DNA of 64,000 nt from Rhodococcus sp. HNM0569 (GCF_012726205.1 NZ_JAASAE010000011.1:1-64000); one strand, 5' to 3'. Counted from the first letter of the stretch, positions 38,232 to 48,154 are shown. The notes: generated by a model from the sequence alone, not told the origin. Numbers and translations: made by a program.

Positions 38232-39227
38232 TCACATCTGTTGTTCGCGGCGGCGGGCGGCGAGCGCGCCCACCGCACCGCCGACCGCACCGAGCGCGAG
38301 CGCCGTGGGCACACCGATCTTCGCTGCCTTGCGGCCCGTGCGGAAGTCGCGGATCTCCCAGCCGCGGTTCTTGGCCAGCTCGCGCAGGTCGGTGTCGGGG
38401 TTGACGGCGACGGCGGTGCCGACGAGCGAGAGCATCGGCACGTCGTTGTAGCTGTCGGAGTAGGCCGTGCAGCGGTCGAGGCTCAGGCCCTCGCGCACGG
38501 CGAGCGCACGCACCGCGTGCGCCTTGCCGAGGCCGTGCAGGATGTCGCCGACGAGCCTGCCGGTGAACACGCCGTCCTCGCTCTCGGCGACCGTGCCGAG
38601 GGCGCCGGTGAGGCCGAGGCGTTTCGCGATGACCTGCGCCAGTTCGACCGGCGTGGCGGTGACGAGCCACACCTGCTGGCCGGCGTCGAGGTGCATCTGG
38701 GCGAGCGCGCGGGTACCCGGCCAGATCTTGTCGGCGATCACCTCGTCGTAGATCTCCTCGCCGAGCTGCGCGAGCTCGGCCGTCGACCGGCCCGCGACGA
38801 ACGACAGCGCCCGCTCGCGGCCGGTCGCCACGTCGTCGCTGCTCTCCTTGCCGGTGACGCGGAATTTGACCTGCTTCCAGGCGAAGTCGACGAGGTCGGA
38901 CGTCTTGAGGTACTTGCGGGCCGCGAGGCCGCGCGCGAAGTGGATGATCGACGCGCCCTGCACCATCGTGTTGTCGACGTCGAAGAACGCTGCCGCGGTC
39001 AGATCGAGCGGTACGTCGACGTGGTCGACTTCGGTGTCGTCGGGTTCGACCTCGCGTGTGGTGGCTTCGTGGATCGCGTGTGCGGCGTCGGCGCTGGCTT
39101 CGCCGGCGAGGTTGGCGCGCACCTCTTCTTCGCTCGGGCCGAGCGGGTTGCGGAACCGGCGCCGCCCGGGCAGGACCATCCCCGCCAGTACGTTCCCGGA
39201 CCTGCTCGGCAGTGATCGCGCAGGCAC
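38232..39227 (-). CDS. HAD-IB family hydrolase (SerB1-like)
   Basis: A 331-aa HAD-IB phosphatase. The nucleophile motif is FFDVDNTM near residue 80, motif II LVTATP, and motif [16 protein letters not shown]. Rv0505c (serB1) is the counterpart; phosphoserine phosphatase activity is assumed by homology and not certain. The C-terminus carries a hydrophobic stretch ([19 protein letters not shown]) followed by RRREQQM, suggesting membrane attachment. GTG 39227 lies 5 nt after GGGAGG, better than GTG 39233, which overlaps that site. Confidence 0.87.
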   Translation of the reverse strand: MPARSLPSRSGNVLAGMVLPGRRRFRNPLGPSEEEVRANLAGEASADAAHAIHEATTREVEPDDTEVDHVDVPLDLTAAAFFDVDNTMVQGASIIHFARGLAARKYLKTSDLVDFAWKQVKFRVTGKESSDDVATGRERALSFVAGRSTAELAQLGEEIYDEVIADKIWPGTRALAQMHLDAGQQVWLVTATPVELAQVIAKRLGLTGALGTVAESEDGVFTGRLVGDILHGLGKAHAVRALAVREGLSLDRCTAYSDSYNDVPMLSLVGTAVAVNPDTDLRELAKNRGWEIRDFRTGRKAAKIGVPTALALGAVGGAVGALAARRREQQM

Positions 39228-39348
39228 CAGCACCTCCCGTGTCGCTCGAGTGATGGTCGTAGCCTATCCCGAGGATCGCGTGTGCTCACCGCCGCGCGAG
39301 CAAGCTCTCTCCACCGGAGCCCGGTGACGACGACGGAGGTTCGGCCCG

Positions 39349-39660
39349 ATGCACGAGGCATCCGACGGTGCGACGCAGGCACCGAACAGTGAACAAGGCC
39401 GCGGCGGGGCGGAACGGGAGGTGACCCTTCTCACCCGCGTGGGGTGCGGCGCATGCGACGGTGCGAAGGCCCGTCTGCTCGAATTGGGCCGCGAGTTGGG
39501 CTTCACGCCGACATGGGTCGACGTGGACGAAGCGGCTGCCACGCAACCCGATCTACGTGCTGAATTCGGCGACCGGCTACCGGTTGTGCTACTCGACGGC
39601 AAGGAGCACAGCTACTGGGAGGTCGACGTCGAGCGCCTCCGGGCCGATTTTCGCAAGTAA
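39349..39660 (+). CDS. Glutaredoxin-family protein
   Basis: A 103-aa thioredoxin-fold protein with the active-site motif CGAC at residues 33-36 and the cis-Pro in DRLPVVLLDG. Positionally equals Rv0508. The organism makes mycothiol, so this may act as a mycothiol- or thioredoxin-linked disulphide reductase, but CGAC differs from the CxxC/S of mycoredoxin. Divergent from the HAD gene, followed by rex after 170 bp. Confidence 0.86.
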   Translation: MHEASDGATQAPNSEQGRGGAEREVTLLTRVGCGACDGAKARLLELGRELGFTPTWVDVDEAAATQPDLRAEFGDRLPVVLLDGKEHSYWEVDVERLRADFRK

Positions 39661-39729
39661 GGGTGGCCTAATTCGGTAACTCTCGGCCGCTTTGCAGGTC
39701 GGAGGGTCGATGGCGCGCCGTCGGCGACT

Positions 39730-39758
39730 TTGTGCAGGGGTTCACAAGCGGTTACCGT
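39730..39758 (+). promoter_or_regulatory. Rex operator and promoter of rex-hem operon
   Basis: TTGTGCAG GG GTTCACAA at 39730-39747 is an 18-nt near-palindrome matching the actinobacterial Rex operator (TGTGAAC-type arms). It overlaps a possible -35 TTGTGC and lies 5 nt before a -10-like TACCGT (39753-39758; 17-nt spacer), so bound Rex would block this promoter. Starts the rex-hemACDB unit. Confidence 0.72.
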
Positions 39759-39829
39759 GGGGTGAACGAATCCCCCGGAGCATCGTGAAGAGCGGTCGTG
39801 TATGAGGCTGCTCGGACGAGGAGCCACAC

Positions 39830-40645
39830 GTGACCGAACAGCGCGAGACACACGGGCAGCGTGCCCAGCGTGTCGCACGTGCTGTGGACGCGGCTCCCGG
39901 CCCCGGTGCCGAATCCCGCGACATCCCCCAGGCTACGGTGGCCCGTCTCGCCGCCTATCTGCGGGTCCTGGAAACGCTCGCCGACGGTGAGGCGTCGATC
40001 GTCTCGAGTGAAGAGCTCGCGTCGGCGTGCGGGGTCGGATCGGCCAAGCTCCGCAAGGACCTGTCGTTCCTCGGTCCCAACGGGGTGCGCGGCGTCGGAT
40101 ACGACGTCCATCGCCTGCGCAAGCGCATCGAGCGCGCGCTCGGCCTCGAACGCGGCCATCGCGTCGTGATCGTCGGGATCGGCAATCTCGGTCGCGCACT
40201 TGCCCGCTACGGCGGCTTCGGGCGGCGCGGCTTCTCGGTGGTCGGCCTGTTCGACAGCGACCCCGCGCTCGTCGGCGAGACCGTCGCGGGCTTCGAGGTA
40301 CGCGACGCCGCGAGCCTGCCCGTGTCGTGCGCCGAACTCGGCGCGACGATCGGCGTCGTGGCGACGCCCGACGACGCGGCGCAGCGCGTCGCCGACAGCC
40401 TCGTCGACTCCGGAATGCGCTGCATCATGAGCTTCGCCCAGGTGGCGCTCGTGGTGCCGCCCCACGTCGAACTCCGCGAGGTCGACCTCGCGGCAGAGAT
40501 GCAGGTGCTGTCGTTCAACAGCGCCCGCAACACGCAGCAGGCCGACGGCGCCCCCGCCGCAGGCCACGTCGACGGGTCGTGTGTGCGCGTCGGCTCCGCG
40601 GTCCCTACTCCAGCACCAAGAAACGGATCGGTGATTGCGCCGTGA
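39830..40645 (+). CDS. rex: Redox-sensing transcriptional repressor Rex
   Basis: A 271-aa NADH/NAD+-responsive repressor. N-terminal winged helix ([46 protein letters not shown]) and C-terminal Rossmann domain with [12 protein letters not shown]. High NADH releases Rex from DNA. The start is GTG 39830. Its stop overlaps the hemA start by 4 nt (GTGA), an arrangement known from Streptomyces rex-hemACD. An operator in its own promoter indicates autoregulation. Length is a little above the usual due to an Ala/Pro-rich tail. Confidence 0.93.
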   Translation: MTEQRETHGQRAQRVARAVDAAPGPGAESRDIPQATVARLAAYLRVLETLADGEASIVSSEELASACGVGSAKLRKDLSFLGPNGVRGVGYDVHRLRKRIERALGLERGHRVVIVGIGNLGRALARYGGFGRRGFSVVGLFDSDPALVGETVAGFEVRDAASLPVSCAELGATIGVVATPDDAAQRVADSLVDSGMRCIMSFAQVALVVPPHVELREVDLAAEMQVLSFNSARNTQQADGAPAAGHVDGSCVRVGSAVPTPAPRNGSVIAP

Positions 40646-42060
40646 GTGTTCTCCTCGTCGGTATTTCACATCGCACCGCCCCGGTCCCCGTGCTCGAGCG
40701 TGTTGCCGTCACCGACACCGATCGTCCCAAGCTCACGGACGCACTGCTCGCTTCCGAGCACATCTCCGAGGCGATGATCGTCTCGACCTGCAACCGCATC
40801 GAGGTCTACACCGTCGTCGACGCGTTCCACGGCGCACTCGCCGAGGTCGGCCGGGTGCTCGGCGAACACTCCGGCCTGGACATGGCCGACCTGCACAAGC
40901 ACACCTACGTGCGCTACAGCGAGGCCGCGGCCGAGCACCTGTTCGCGGTCGCGTCCGGTCTCGACTCGATGGTCGTGGGCGAGCAGCAGATCCTCGGTCA
41001 GATCCGTTCCGCGTACGCGGCATCCGACGCGCAGCAGGCCGCGGGCCGTGCACTGCACGAACTCGCCCAGCAGGCGCTGCGGGTCGGCAAGCGCGTGCAC
41101 GCCGAGACCGGTATCGACGCGGCGGGTGCGTCGGTCGTGTCGGTCGCGCTCGACCGCGCGGCAGGCCTGCTCGGTGGCAGCCTCGCGGGCCGTACCGCGG
41201 TCGTCGTGGGTGCGGGCGCGATGGGCGGACTGTCGGTCGCACACCTCACGCGTGCAGGTATCGCGCGCATCGTCGTCGCCAACCGCACTCGGGAGCGTGC
41301 CGAGCACCTCGCCGAGACCGCCCGCGCCGGCGGCCTCGACGCCGCGGCAACCGATCTGGACGCGCTGGCCGACGCGGTGGCGAGTGCCGACGTCCTCGTC
41401 ACGTGCACCGGCGCGGTCGGCGCCGTCGTCACGCTCGCCGACGCGCACCGCGCGCTCGCGCGCCGCACCCTCGCGGGCGGCGGGCCGCTCGTCGTGTGCG
41501 ACCTGGGATTGCCACGCGATGTCGAACCCGCGGTGTCGCGGCTGCCCGGTGTCACGGTGCTCGACATGGAGTCGTTGCAGCGCGATCCCGCAGCCAATGC
41601 GGCGGCGGTCGACGAGAAGGCCGCCCGCGACATCGTCGCGACCGAGCTGTCGACATACCTCACGGGCCAGCGGCTCGCCGAGGTCACGCCCACCGTCACG
41701 GCGCTGCGTCGGCGCGCGGCCGAGGTCGTCGAAGCCGAACTGCTGCGGCTCGAATCGCGGCTGCCCGGCCTCGAGGATCCCGAGCGCGACGAAGTCGCGC
41801 GCACGGTCCGCCGCGTGGTCGACAAGCTGCTCCACGCGCCGACGGTGCGCGTCAAGCAACTCGCCTCGGCGCCGGGTGGCGACAGCTACGCCGAGGCGCT
41901 GCGTGAGCTGTTCGAGCTCACGCCGGGAGCCATTGCGGCCGTGTCGAAGTCGAGCGACGTCTCCCAGGACGTCATCGCCCTCACCGACGGCTTCATCGCG
42001 GGCGAGGACCCGCGGCTCCGGCATTTCGTGATCGACGACGAAGGGGGTTCGCAGGCATGA
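40642..42060 (+). CDS. hemA: Glutamyl-tRNA reductase
   Basis: First step of tetrapyrrole synthesis by the C5 route: reduces glutamyl-tRNA to glutamate-1-semialdehyde. A 472-aa enzyme with the nucleophile Cys50 in [11 protein letters not shown], the substrate segment [17 protein letters not shown], and the NADPH motif [12 protein letters not shown] 40642 overlaps rex, so its expression follows Rex control. Its stop overlaps hemC. Confidence 0.97.
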   Translation: MSVLLVGISHRTAPVPVLERVAVTDTDRPKLTDALLASEHISEAMIVSTCNRIEVYTVVDAFHGALAEVGRVLGEHSGLDMADLHKHTYVRYSEAAAEHLFAVASGLDSMVVGEQQILGQIRSAYAASDAQQAAGRALHELAQQALRVGKRVHAETGIDAAGASVVSVALDRAAGLLGGSLAGRTAVVVGAGAMGGLSVAHLTRAGIARIVVANRTRERAEHLAETARAGGLDAAATDLDALADAVASADVLVTCTGAVGAVVTLADAHRALARRTLAGGGPLVVCDLGLPRDVEPAVSRLPGVTVLDMESLQRDPAANAAAVDEKAARDIVATELSTYLTGQRLAEVTPTVTALRRRAAEVVEAELLRLESRLPGLEDPERDEVARTVRRVVDKLLHAPTVRVKQLASAPGGDSYAEALRELFELTPGAIAAVSKSSDVSQDVIALTDGFIAGEDPRLRHFVIDDEGGSQA

Positions 42061-43040
42061 GCGTCCAGCAGGACACCGGCACGGTGGGCACACGGACACT
42101 CCGGATCGGCACGCGCGGAAGCCTTCTCGCCACCACCCAGGCGGGCACCGTGCGCGACGCCCTGATCGCCGCCGGCCACGCCGCCGAGCTCGTGATCATC
42201 AGCACCAAGGGCGACCAGTCGCAGGCGCCGGTCGAGAAGATCGGTGTGGGCGTGTTCACCGCGGAGCTGCGCGAAGCGCTCGCCGACCACCGCGTGGACG
42301 TGGCGGTCCACTCGTACAAGGACCTGCCGACCGCCCGCGATCCGCGCTTCACGATCGCCGCGGTGCCGCAGCGCGAGGACCCGCGCGACGCGCTCGTCGC
42401 ACGTGATTCGCTCGTGCTCGGCGAACTGCCGCCGGGCTCGAAGGTGGGCACCTCGGCGCCGCGCCGCACGTCGCAGCTGCGTGCCCTCGGACTCGGGCTC
42501 GAACTGTTGCCGCTGCGTGGCAATCTCGACAGCCGTCTCGCCCGTGTCGCGTCCGGCGAGCTCGACGCGATCGTCGTCGCCCGTGCCGGCCTCTCCCGCA
42601 TCGGCCGCACCGACGAGGTCACCGAGGCCCTCGAGCCCGTCCAGATGCTCCCGGCCCCCGCGCAGGGTGCACTCGCCGTCGAATGCCGCGCCGAGGAAGC
42701 CGAACTCGTGCAGATCCTCGCGCAGCTCGACGACGAGGCGAGCCACGCGTCGGTGGTCGCCGAGCGAGCCGTGCTCGCCGAACTCGAAGCCGGCTGCACC
42801 GCGCCGGTGGGCGCGCTCGCCGAGGTCGTCGAATCGCTCGACGACGACGGCCGGGCCGTCGAAGAGATCTCGGTACGCGGATGCGCTGCCGCACTGGACG
42901 GTTCGGATGTCATCCGGGCGAGTGCCGTCGGCCCCGTCGCCGATGCGCACGAGCTCGGCCGCAAGGTCGCTCGCGAGCTGCTCGACCTGGGGGCCCGCGA
43001 ACTCATGGTCACCGCCGAGGCAGGTGATGCCGATGTCTGA
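42057..43040 (+). CDS. hemC: Porphobilinogen deaminase (hydroxymethylbilane synthase)
   Basis: A 327-aa enzyme joining four porphobilinogens. Start motif [15 protein letters not shown], the catalytic HSYKDLPT with Asp, DSRLARV and the cofactor-attaching Cys in [11 protein letters not shown] near residue 247 are all present. ATG 42057 overlaps hemA by 4 nt. The following hemD begins 120 nt later; that interval has no obvious gene. Confidence 0.97.
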   Translation: MSVQQDTGTVGTRTLRIGTRGSLLATTQAGTVRDALIAAGHAAELVIISTKGDQSQAPVEKIGVGVFTAELREALADHRVDVAVHSYKDLPTARDPRFTIAAVPQREDPRDALVARDSLVLGELPPGSKVGTSAPRRTSQLRALGLGLELLPLRGNLDSRLARVASGELDAIVVARAGLSRIGRTDEVTEALEPVQMLPAPAQGALAVECRAEEAELVQILAQLDDEASHASVVAERAVLAELEAGCTAPVGALAEVVESLDDDGRAVEEISVRGCAAALDGSDVIRASAVGPVADAHELGRKVARELLDLGARELMVTAEAGDADV

Positions 43041-43160
43041 CGTCGTCAGGTGGCCCCCGGCGGGCCGGCCGCACCACGGCCGCAGACGCGTATGTCGCGC
43101 GCGCACCGAACACACAGACCACAGTCCCGCTCGAATCTTGACCGCACTGGAGAATCACCG

Positions 43161-44723
43161 ATGAGCCGAGCTCGCAAGAACGCCCCCGGACGCATCCTGT
43201 TCGTGGGGTCCGGGCCGGGCGATCCCGCCCTGCTCACGGTGCGCGCCCGCGACGTGCTCGCGGGTGCCGCACTGGCCTTCACCGATCCCGACGTCGACAA
43301 GGGCGTCACGGCTCTCGTCGGCACCGCACTCGGGGTCGACGAGGAGACCGGCGAGCCGGTGGCCGACGTCCGTCCGGCACTCGGCGAGCCCGCCGAGGTC
43401 GCCAAGACGCTCGTCGCCGAGGCGAAGAACGGCCACGACGTCGTCCGTCTCGTGTCGGGTGATCCGCTCACCACCGACTCGGTCATCGCCGAGGTCACTG
43501 CGGTCTCACGCACTCAGGTGCAGTTCGAGGTGCTTCCGGGGCTGCCGTCGTCGGCTGCCGTTCCCGCCTACGCGGGCATGGCGCTCGGGTCCGATCACAC
43601 CGAGGCCGACGTGCGCGGCGACGTGGACTGGGCGGCCCTCGCGGCTGCGCCGGGCCCGCTCGTGCTGCACGCCACGTCGGGGCATCTCGCGGAGACCGCG
43701 AGTGCGCTCGCCGAGCACGGTGTCGCACCGCAGACACCCGCCGCGATCACCGTCAACGGCACCACGCGTCAGCAGCGCACCGTCGAGGCCACCCTCGCGA
43801 CGCTCAACGACGCCGGCTCCGAGCTCGTCGGTCCGCTCGTCGTCACCGTCGGCAAGGTCGTGTCGCAGCGCGGCAAGCTGTCGTGGTGGGAGTCGCGCGC
43901 GTTGTACGGCTGGAAGGTCCTCGTGCCGCGCACGAAGGAGCAGGCCGCGGAGATGAGCGATCGGCTCGTCACGCACGGCGCCATCCCGATAGAGGTACCC
44001 ACCATCGCGGTCGAGCCGCCTCGCAGCCCGGCCCAGATGGAAAGGGCCGTCAAGGGACTCGTCGACGGCCGATACCAGTGGGTCGTGTTCACCTCCACCA
44101 ATGCGGTGCGTGCCGTGTGGGAGAAGTTCGAGGAGTTCGGACTCGACGCCCGCGCGTTCTCGGGTGTCAAGATCGCGTGTGTCGGTCAGGCGACCGCCGA
44201 CAAGGTGCGCTCGTTCGGTATCAGCCCCGAACTCGTGCCCGCAGGCGAACAGTCGAGTGAGGGTCTGCTCGCCGAGTTCGCGCCGTACGACGACGTGTTC
44301 GATCCGGTCAACCGGATCCTGTTGCCGCGTGCCGACATCGCGACCGAGACGCTCGCCGAGGGTCTGCGCGAACGCGGCTGGGAGATCGACGACGTCACCG
44401 CCTACCGCACGGTGCGTGCATCCCCGCCGCCTGCCGAGACCCGCGAGATGATCAAGACCGGTGGATTCGACGCCGTGTGTTTCACGTCGTCGTCCACCGT
44501 GCGCAATCTCGTCGGCATCGCGGGCAAGCCGCACGCACGCACGCTCGTCGCCTGCATCGGGCCGAAGACGGCCGAGACCGCAACCGAATTCGGCCTGCGC
44601 GTCGACGTCCAGCCGGAGAGTGCACAGGTCGGGCCGCTCGTCGAGGCTCTTGCCGAGCACGCTGCCCGGCTGCGTGCCGAGGGCGCTCTGCCTCCGCCGC
44701 GCAAGAAGTCCCGGCGGCGCTGA
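43161..44723 (+). CDS. hemD: Bifunctional uroporphyrinogen-III C-methyltransferase-like/uroporphyrinogen-III synthase
   Basis: A 520-aa fusion. Residues 1-245 are a tetrapyrrole methylase domain (GRILFVGSGPGDPALLTVRARDVL, VRLVSGDP), and residues 255-505 the HemD cyclase (WKVLVPRTKEQAAEMSDRL, VFTSTNAVRAVW, CIGPKTAETATEFGLR). The methylase half is diverged (lacking the usual YDALV and GGDPFVFGRG forms), so C-methyltransferase activity is uncertain. This fusion is standard in the Mycobacteriales (Rv0511). ATG 43161 follows a weak GGAG. Confidence 0.92.
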   Translation: MSRARKNAPGRILFVGSGPGDPALLTVRARDVLAGAALAFTDPDVDKGVTALVGTALGVDEETGEPVADVRPALGEPAEVAKTLVAEAKNGHDVVRLVSGDPLTTDSVIAEVTAVSRTQVQFEVLPGLPSSAAVPAYAGMALGSDHTEADVRGDVDWAALAAAPGPLVLHATSGHLAETASALAEHGVAPQTPAAITVNGTTRQQRTVEATLATLNDAGSELVGPLVVTVGKVVSQRGKLSWWESRALYGWKVLVPRTKEQAAEMSDRLVTHGAIPIEVPTIAVEPPRSPAQMERAVKGLVDGRYQWVVFTSTNAVRAVWEKFEEFGLDARAFSGVKIACVGQATADKVRSFGISPELVPAGEQSSEGLLAEFAPYDDVFDPVNRILLPRADIATETLAEGLRERGWEIDDVTAYRTVRASPPPAETREMIKTGGFDAVCFTSSSTVRNLVGIAGKPHARTLVACIGPKTAETATEFGLRVDVQPESAQVGPLVEALAEHAARLRAEGALPPPRKKSRRR

Positions 44724-44732
44724 CCCGCTGCC

Positions 44733-44776
44733 CTGTGAGCACTTGACGAGTCCAGAGACTCGTCAAGTGCTCACAG
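44733..44776. repeat. Perfect 20-bp inverted repeat between hemD and hemB (dispersed repeat, copy 2)
   Basis: Arms CTGTGAGCACTTGACGAGTC (44733-44752) and its exact complement (44757-44776) around a 4-nt CAGA loop. It lies 9 bp after the hemD stop and 46 bp before hemB. It could terminate or attenuate transcription into hemB. One arm matches repeats at 44-71 and 51673. An extra half repeat of GGCGACGAAGGAG follows (44777-44789 and 44803-44815). Confidence 0.75.
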
Positions 44777-44822
44777 GCGACGAAGGAGCACAGGCGCTCA
44801 CAGCGACGAAGGAGATCACGGC

Positions 44823-45803
44823 ATGTTCCCGACCGAACGTCCCCGTAGGCTGCGTCGCACCCCCGCGCTGCGTCGGCTCGTCGGCGAAACCTCGCTCGAA
44901 CCACGACATCTCGTGTTGCCGATGTTCGTCGCCGACGGGCTCGACGAACCTCGCGAGATCTCGTCGATGCCGGGTGTCGTGCAGCACACCCTGGACTCGC
45001 TGCGCCGAGCGGCCGCCGAGGCGGTCGACGCGGGAGTCGGCGGACTGATGCTGTTCGGCGTGCCGCGCGACGAGGACAAGGATCCGAGCGGCGCGTCCGG
45101 CATCGCACCCGACGGCATCCTCAATCGTGGCCTGCGTGCGCTGTCCTCGGAACTGGGCGACACGACGGTCCTCATGGCCGACACGTGCCTCGACGAGTTC
45201 ACCGATCACGGGCACTGCGGTGTGCTGGACTCGAACGGGGCCGTCGACAACGACGCGACCCTCGCGCGGTACGCCGAGATGGCCCTCGCACAAGCCGATG
45301 CGGGGGCGCACCTGCTCGGTCCCAGCGGCATGATGGACGGCCAGGTCGGCGTCATCCGTGCCGCGCTCGACGCCGCCGGACACACCGACGTCGGCCAGCT
45401 CGCGTACTCCGCGAAGTACGCCTCGGCGTTCTACGGTCCGTTCCGCGAGGCGGTGGGCTCGTCGCTGCAGGGCGATCGCCGCACGTACCAACAGAATCCG
45501 GCGAACCGCCGCGAATCACTCCACGAGGTGGATCTCGATCTCGCGGAGGGCGCCGACATGGTGATGGTCAAGCCCGCGATGTCGTACCTCGACGTGCTGC
45601 GCGAGGTTGCCGACCGGTCGACCGTTCCCGTTGCGGCATATCAGATTTCGGGTGAGTACGCGATGATCACCGCTGCCGCGGCGAACGGGTGGATCGACCG
45701 CGACGCCGCGGTGCTCGAATCACTCACGAGCATCCGCCGCGCGGGCGCGGACATCGTCCTGACCTACTGGGCGACGGAGGCCGCAGGCTGGCTGCGGCGC
45801 TGA
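44823..45803 (+). CDS. hemB: Porphobilinogen synthase (delta-aminolevulinic acid dehydratase)
   Basis: A 326-aa enzyme condensing two 5-aminolevulinates. Schiff-base Lys residues are visible in [13 protein letters not shown] and [12 protein letters not shown]. The metal-site segment reads [14 protein letters not shown], giving Cys122, Asp124, Cys132 where zinc-dependent enzymes have three Cys; this mixed triad suggests altered metal dependence. ATG 44823 has AAGGAG about 10 nt upstream. Last gene of the hem block, separated from hemD by a large hairpin. Convergent with the lipoprotein gene 3 bp away. Confidence 0.96.
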   Translation: MFPTERPRRLRRTPALRRLVGETSLEPRHLVLPMFVADGLDEPREISSMPGVVQHTLDSLRRAAAEAVDAGVGGLMLFGVPRDEDKDPSGASGIAPDGILNRGLRALSSELGDTTVLMADTCLDEFTDHGHCGVLDSNGAVDNDATLARYAEMALAQADAGAHLLGPSGMMDGQVGVIRAALDAAGHTDVGQLAYSAKYASAFYGPFREAVGSSLQGDRRTYQQNPANRRESLHEVDLDLAEGADMVMVKPAMSYLDVLREVADRSTVPVAAYQISGEYAMITAAAANGWIDRDAAVLESLTSIRRAGADIVLTYWATEAAGWLRR

Positions 45804-45806
45804 CCG

Positions 45807-46661
45807 TCAGCACGACCCGCCGAGCGGTGCGCTCGCGGCGGCACCGCCGAGGGCGGACGCCAGCGTCGTGAGTGCGGCGGTCGCGTCGTCGAAGGACGCG
45901 GCCTCGGCAGCGAGCGCGACCGCGACGGCGCCCTCCTCGGCGGGCACGATGCCGAACTGGCGCGCGAGATAGCCGCCATCCTCGCCGGGGCCCCAGCCGC
46001 CCTTCGCTGCAACGCCGGGCAACGCCGCGAGCCCCCACCGTTGGCCGGGCGCAAGGGCCGTCATCGTGCCCAGTACCTCCGACGCCGACGGATCGCACGC
46101 GAGCGCCGCCGCGAAACGCGCCTGCGCGTCGAGCGACCACTGCGTCTGCCCGAACGCCGAGAATCCCTCCCGTACGACGCGCGATTCGACGCGGGTGGCG
46201 GTGTCGCCGTGCTCCGCGAGCACCTCCTGGGTCTCGTTCGCGGCGACGTCGGGCGGGCCGAGTGACTGCCACAGCCGGTCGGCCGCCGCATTGTCCGACG
46301 CCCCCAGCGCTGCGGCCGCGTCGATCCGGGCCGCGTCGCCGTCCGGGGGACGCTCGGTCGCTGCCAGCGCGAGCGGCACCTTGATCGTCGACCACGCGGG
46401 GCCGCTCTGCCAGCTTCCCGCGGTGACGGGCTCACCCGACCCGACCGGAGCGACCGCGAGTCCCACCGTGGCATGCACGGTCGCGGACGCCGACTCGAAG
46501 GCCGGTACCAGATCCGCCACGGCCGCCGACCCGGCCGATGCCGAGGTATCCGGCGGCCGGGACCCGGATTCGGCGCGCGGCGTCCCGGTCTGCGTGCACC
46601 CGCCCGTGAGCACGACGAGCACCGTCGCCGACACGAGGAGGCGGACCCTCGCTGCGCGCAT
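45807..46661 (-). CDS. Beta-lactamase-fold (class A-like) lipoprotein
   Basis: A 284-aa exported lipoprotein (lipobox LTGGC, Cys22) with serine-hydrolase motifs in class A order: STIK at residues 91-94, SDN at 122-124 and KGG near 225. The SxxK-SDN distance (31 residues) is about half that of true class A beta-lactamases (about 60) and the omega-loop glutamate motif is not evident, so hydrolysis of beta-lactams is doubtful; a peptidoglycan or ester substrate, or a non-catalytic role, is possible. It starts 5 nt after the proline-rich gene on the same strand, forming a two-gene unit. Confidence 0.8.
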   Translation of the reverse strand: MRAARVRLLVSATVLVVLTGGCTQTGTPRAESGSRPPDTSASAGSAAVADLVPAFESASATVHATVGLAVAPVGSGEPVTAGSWQSGPAWSTIKVPLALAATERPPDGDAARIDAAAALGASDNAAADRLWQSLGPPDVAANETQEVLAEHGDTATRVESRVVREGFSAFGQTQWSLDAQARFAAALACDPSASEVLGTMTALAPGQRWGLAALPGVAAKGGWGPGEDGGYLARQFGIVPAEEGAVAVALAAEAASFDDATAALTTLASALGGAAASAPLGGSC

Positions 46662-46666
46662 CGCGT

Positions 46667-47314
46667 TCAGTACAGGTAGACGGTTGCGCCGTCGCCGCCG
46701 GTGCACACGACCGACGCGCCGCCGTTGCAGTGCATGGTGTACGTCCGGCCGGTCACCGGGCTGAACGCCGTCACGTCGACCGATCCGCGCCGCGGCTGGG
46801 CAAGATAGGCCGCGCGCACCTGTTCCGCGAACTCGCACGACGTCGCGCTGCCCGCGGACGAGTTGTTCAGCTCACCGCCCGTGAAGGTGCGGGGACACGA
46901 CGTCGTTCCGGCGGGCGGCGCGACGGGGGCGGCGGGGACGGAGGGAACCGCGGGTACGGAGGGCACCACCGGGGCCGACTCCTGAACCGACGTACCGGCG
47001 GGAGCCGCGGTGTCCTCGCCGTCGTCGCGGCTCACCCACAGGTAGACGGCGACGCCGACGAGTGCGAGCGCGATCACGAGCAGCACGGCGAGTCCGATCT
47101 TCAGCGCGAGGTCGTCCCGTTCGGGAGGCCCCGGTGGGTAGCCGGGCGGGTACGGCGGTGCGGTGCCGTACGGCGGCGGGCCGGCCCCCGCCGGTGGGTA
47201 CGCCGCAGGCGGTGGCGGCATCGCGGAGTACGCGCGAGTCTCCGGAGGCACCTCGGGTGGGCCGTCACGCCGAGGTGGGTCGTCACGGCGGGGGATGTCG
47301 TCGTCGGATGTCAT
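46667..47314 (-). CDS. Proline-rich membrane-anchored protein with Cys-containing extracellular domain
   Basis: A 215-aa protein: cytoplasmic Asp/Arg then Pro/Gly/Tyr-rich segment (to about residue 70, e.g. PPYGTAPPYPPGYPPG), one transmembrane helix (KIGLAVLLVIALALVGVAVYLWV), a Pro/Val/Ala linker, and a C-terminal domain with four Cys (TSCPRTF, TSCEFAEQV, TMHCNGG, VVCTGG) likely forming two disulphides. This C-terminal module recurs in actinobacterial exported proteins. Transcribed with the beta-lactamase-fold lipoprotein. Function unknown. Confidence 0.82.
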   Translation of the reverse strand: MTSDDDIPRRDDPPRRDGPPEVPPETRAYSAMPPPPAAYPPAGAGPPPYGTAPPYPPGYPPGPPERDDLALKIGLAVLLVIALALVGVAVYLWVSRDDGEDTAAPAGTSVQESAPVVPSVPAVPSVPAAPVAPPAGTTSCPRTFTGGELNNSSAGSATSCEFAEQVRAAYLAQPRRGSVDVTAFSPVTGRTYTMHCNGGASVVCTGGDGATVYLY

Positions 47315-47569
47315 GGACGCCTCGAATCGCACGGCGAGCGCCCACGGAAAACGCAGGACGCCTGCCGAGATACGTGTACAAGCAGCAGGAACCGAGCCGC
47401 CATCGGTGTGATGCCGGTTCGGCAGGCGCGCCGGATGCGACGCGGCCGCGTGGCCGCCGAGCGGCGGCACGGAAACGGACCGTCCGTTCTCGATGGTATC
47501 GCCGCGGGTATCCGGAAAGTCCGGAATCGCGCTCGCGGACGCGGCTGCCGACACCGCTACGCTGGGGCC

Positions 47570-48154
47570 ATGACCCAGCAGTTTCCGCAGTATCCGGCCG
47601 CCCCCGAGCCGAGTGGTGCGCAGCCCGCTCTGCCGCCTGTCGACGTCGGCACGGCGCGGCATCTGTGGTGGGTCGTCGCGGTGCTCGGCGCGATCCAGGG
47701 TTTCGCGGCGATCGCGGTGTTGTGGGGCGATCGCGACAGTTTCGTCGACCAACTGATGGACGATCCCGCGCTGCGTGAGGCCGGAGCCGACGTCGGCCGC
47801 AGTGAGGTCGAGACGCTCTTCGCCGTCGGGATGGGTCTGACGGCGGTGATCATCCTGGCGGTGACCGCGGTCTTCGTGTTGTTCGTGCGGTTCATGTACC
47901 GCGGCAAGCTGTGGGCGCGCACCTTGCTCACGGTGCTGGGGGTCGTGATGGTCGTGTGGACGGTGCCGGTACTGTTCGGCGTCGGCACCGACGGTTTCGG
48001 CGGTGACACAGGAGGTACCGGCACGGTCGTCGCCCTCGGCGCCGTACAGATCCTGCAGGCCGTGGCCGCGGTCGGCGCGATCGTCGTGATGCATCGCCGG
48101 GAGGCCGACGAGTACTTTCGTCCGGGACTTTCGTCACGCGGACAGGGCCGTTAG
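47570..48154 (+). CDS. Hypothetical membrane protein, four helices
   Basis: A 194-aa protein with a Pro/Gln-rich N-terminus and four hydrophobic segments (roughly residues 32-52, 85-108, 116-136, 152-174) separated by a short acidic region with DRDSFVDQLMDDPALREAGADV. ATG 47570 follows GGGG with no clear ribosome-binding site, perhaps leaderless. Divergent from the proline-rich gene across 255 bp in which I see no further ORF or clear operator. Not recognised. Confidence 0.75.
   Translation: MTQQFPQYPAAPEPSGAQPALPPVDVGTARHLWWVVAVLGAIQGFAAIAVLWGDRDSFVDQLMDDPALREAGADVGRSEVETLFAVGMGLTAVIILAVTAVFVLFVRFMYRGKLWARTLLTVLGVVMVVWTVPVLFGVGTDGFGGDTGGTGTVVALGAVQILQAVAAVGAIVVMHRREADEYFRPGLSSRGQGR

Noticed and set aside
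45807-46661. A beta-lactam resistance gene
   Set aside because: The motif spacing is wrong for class A enzymes and the omega-loop Glu motif is not evident.
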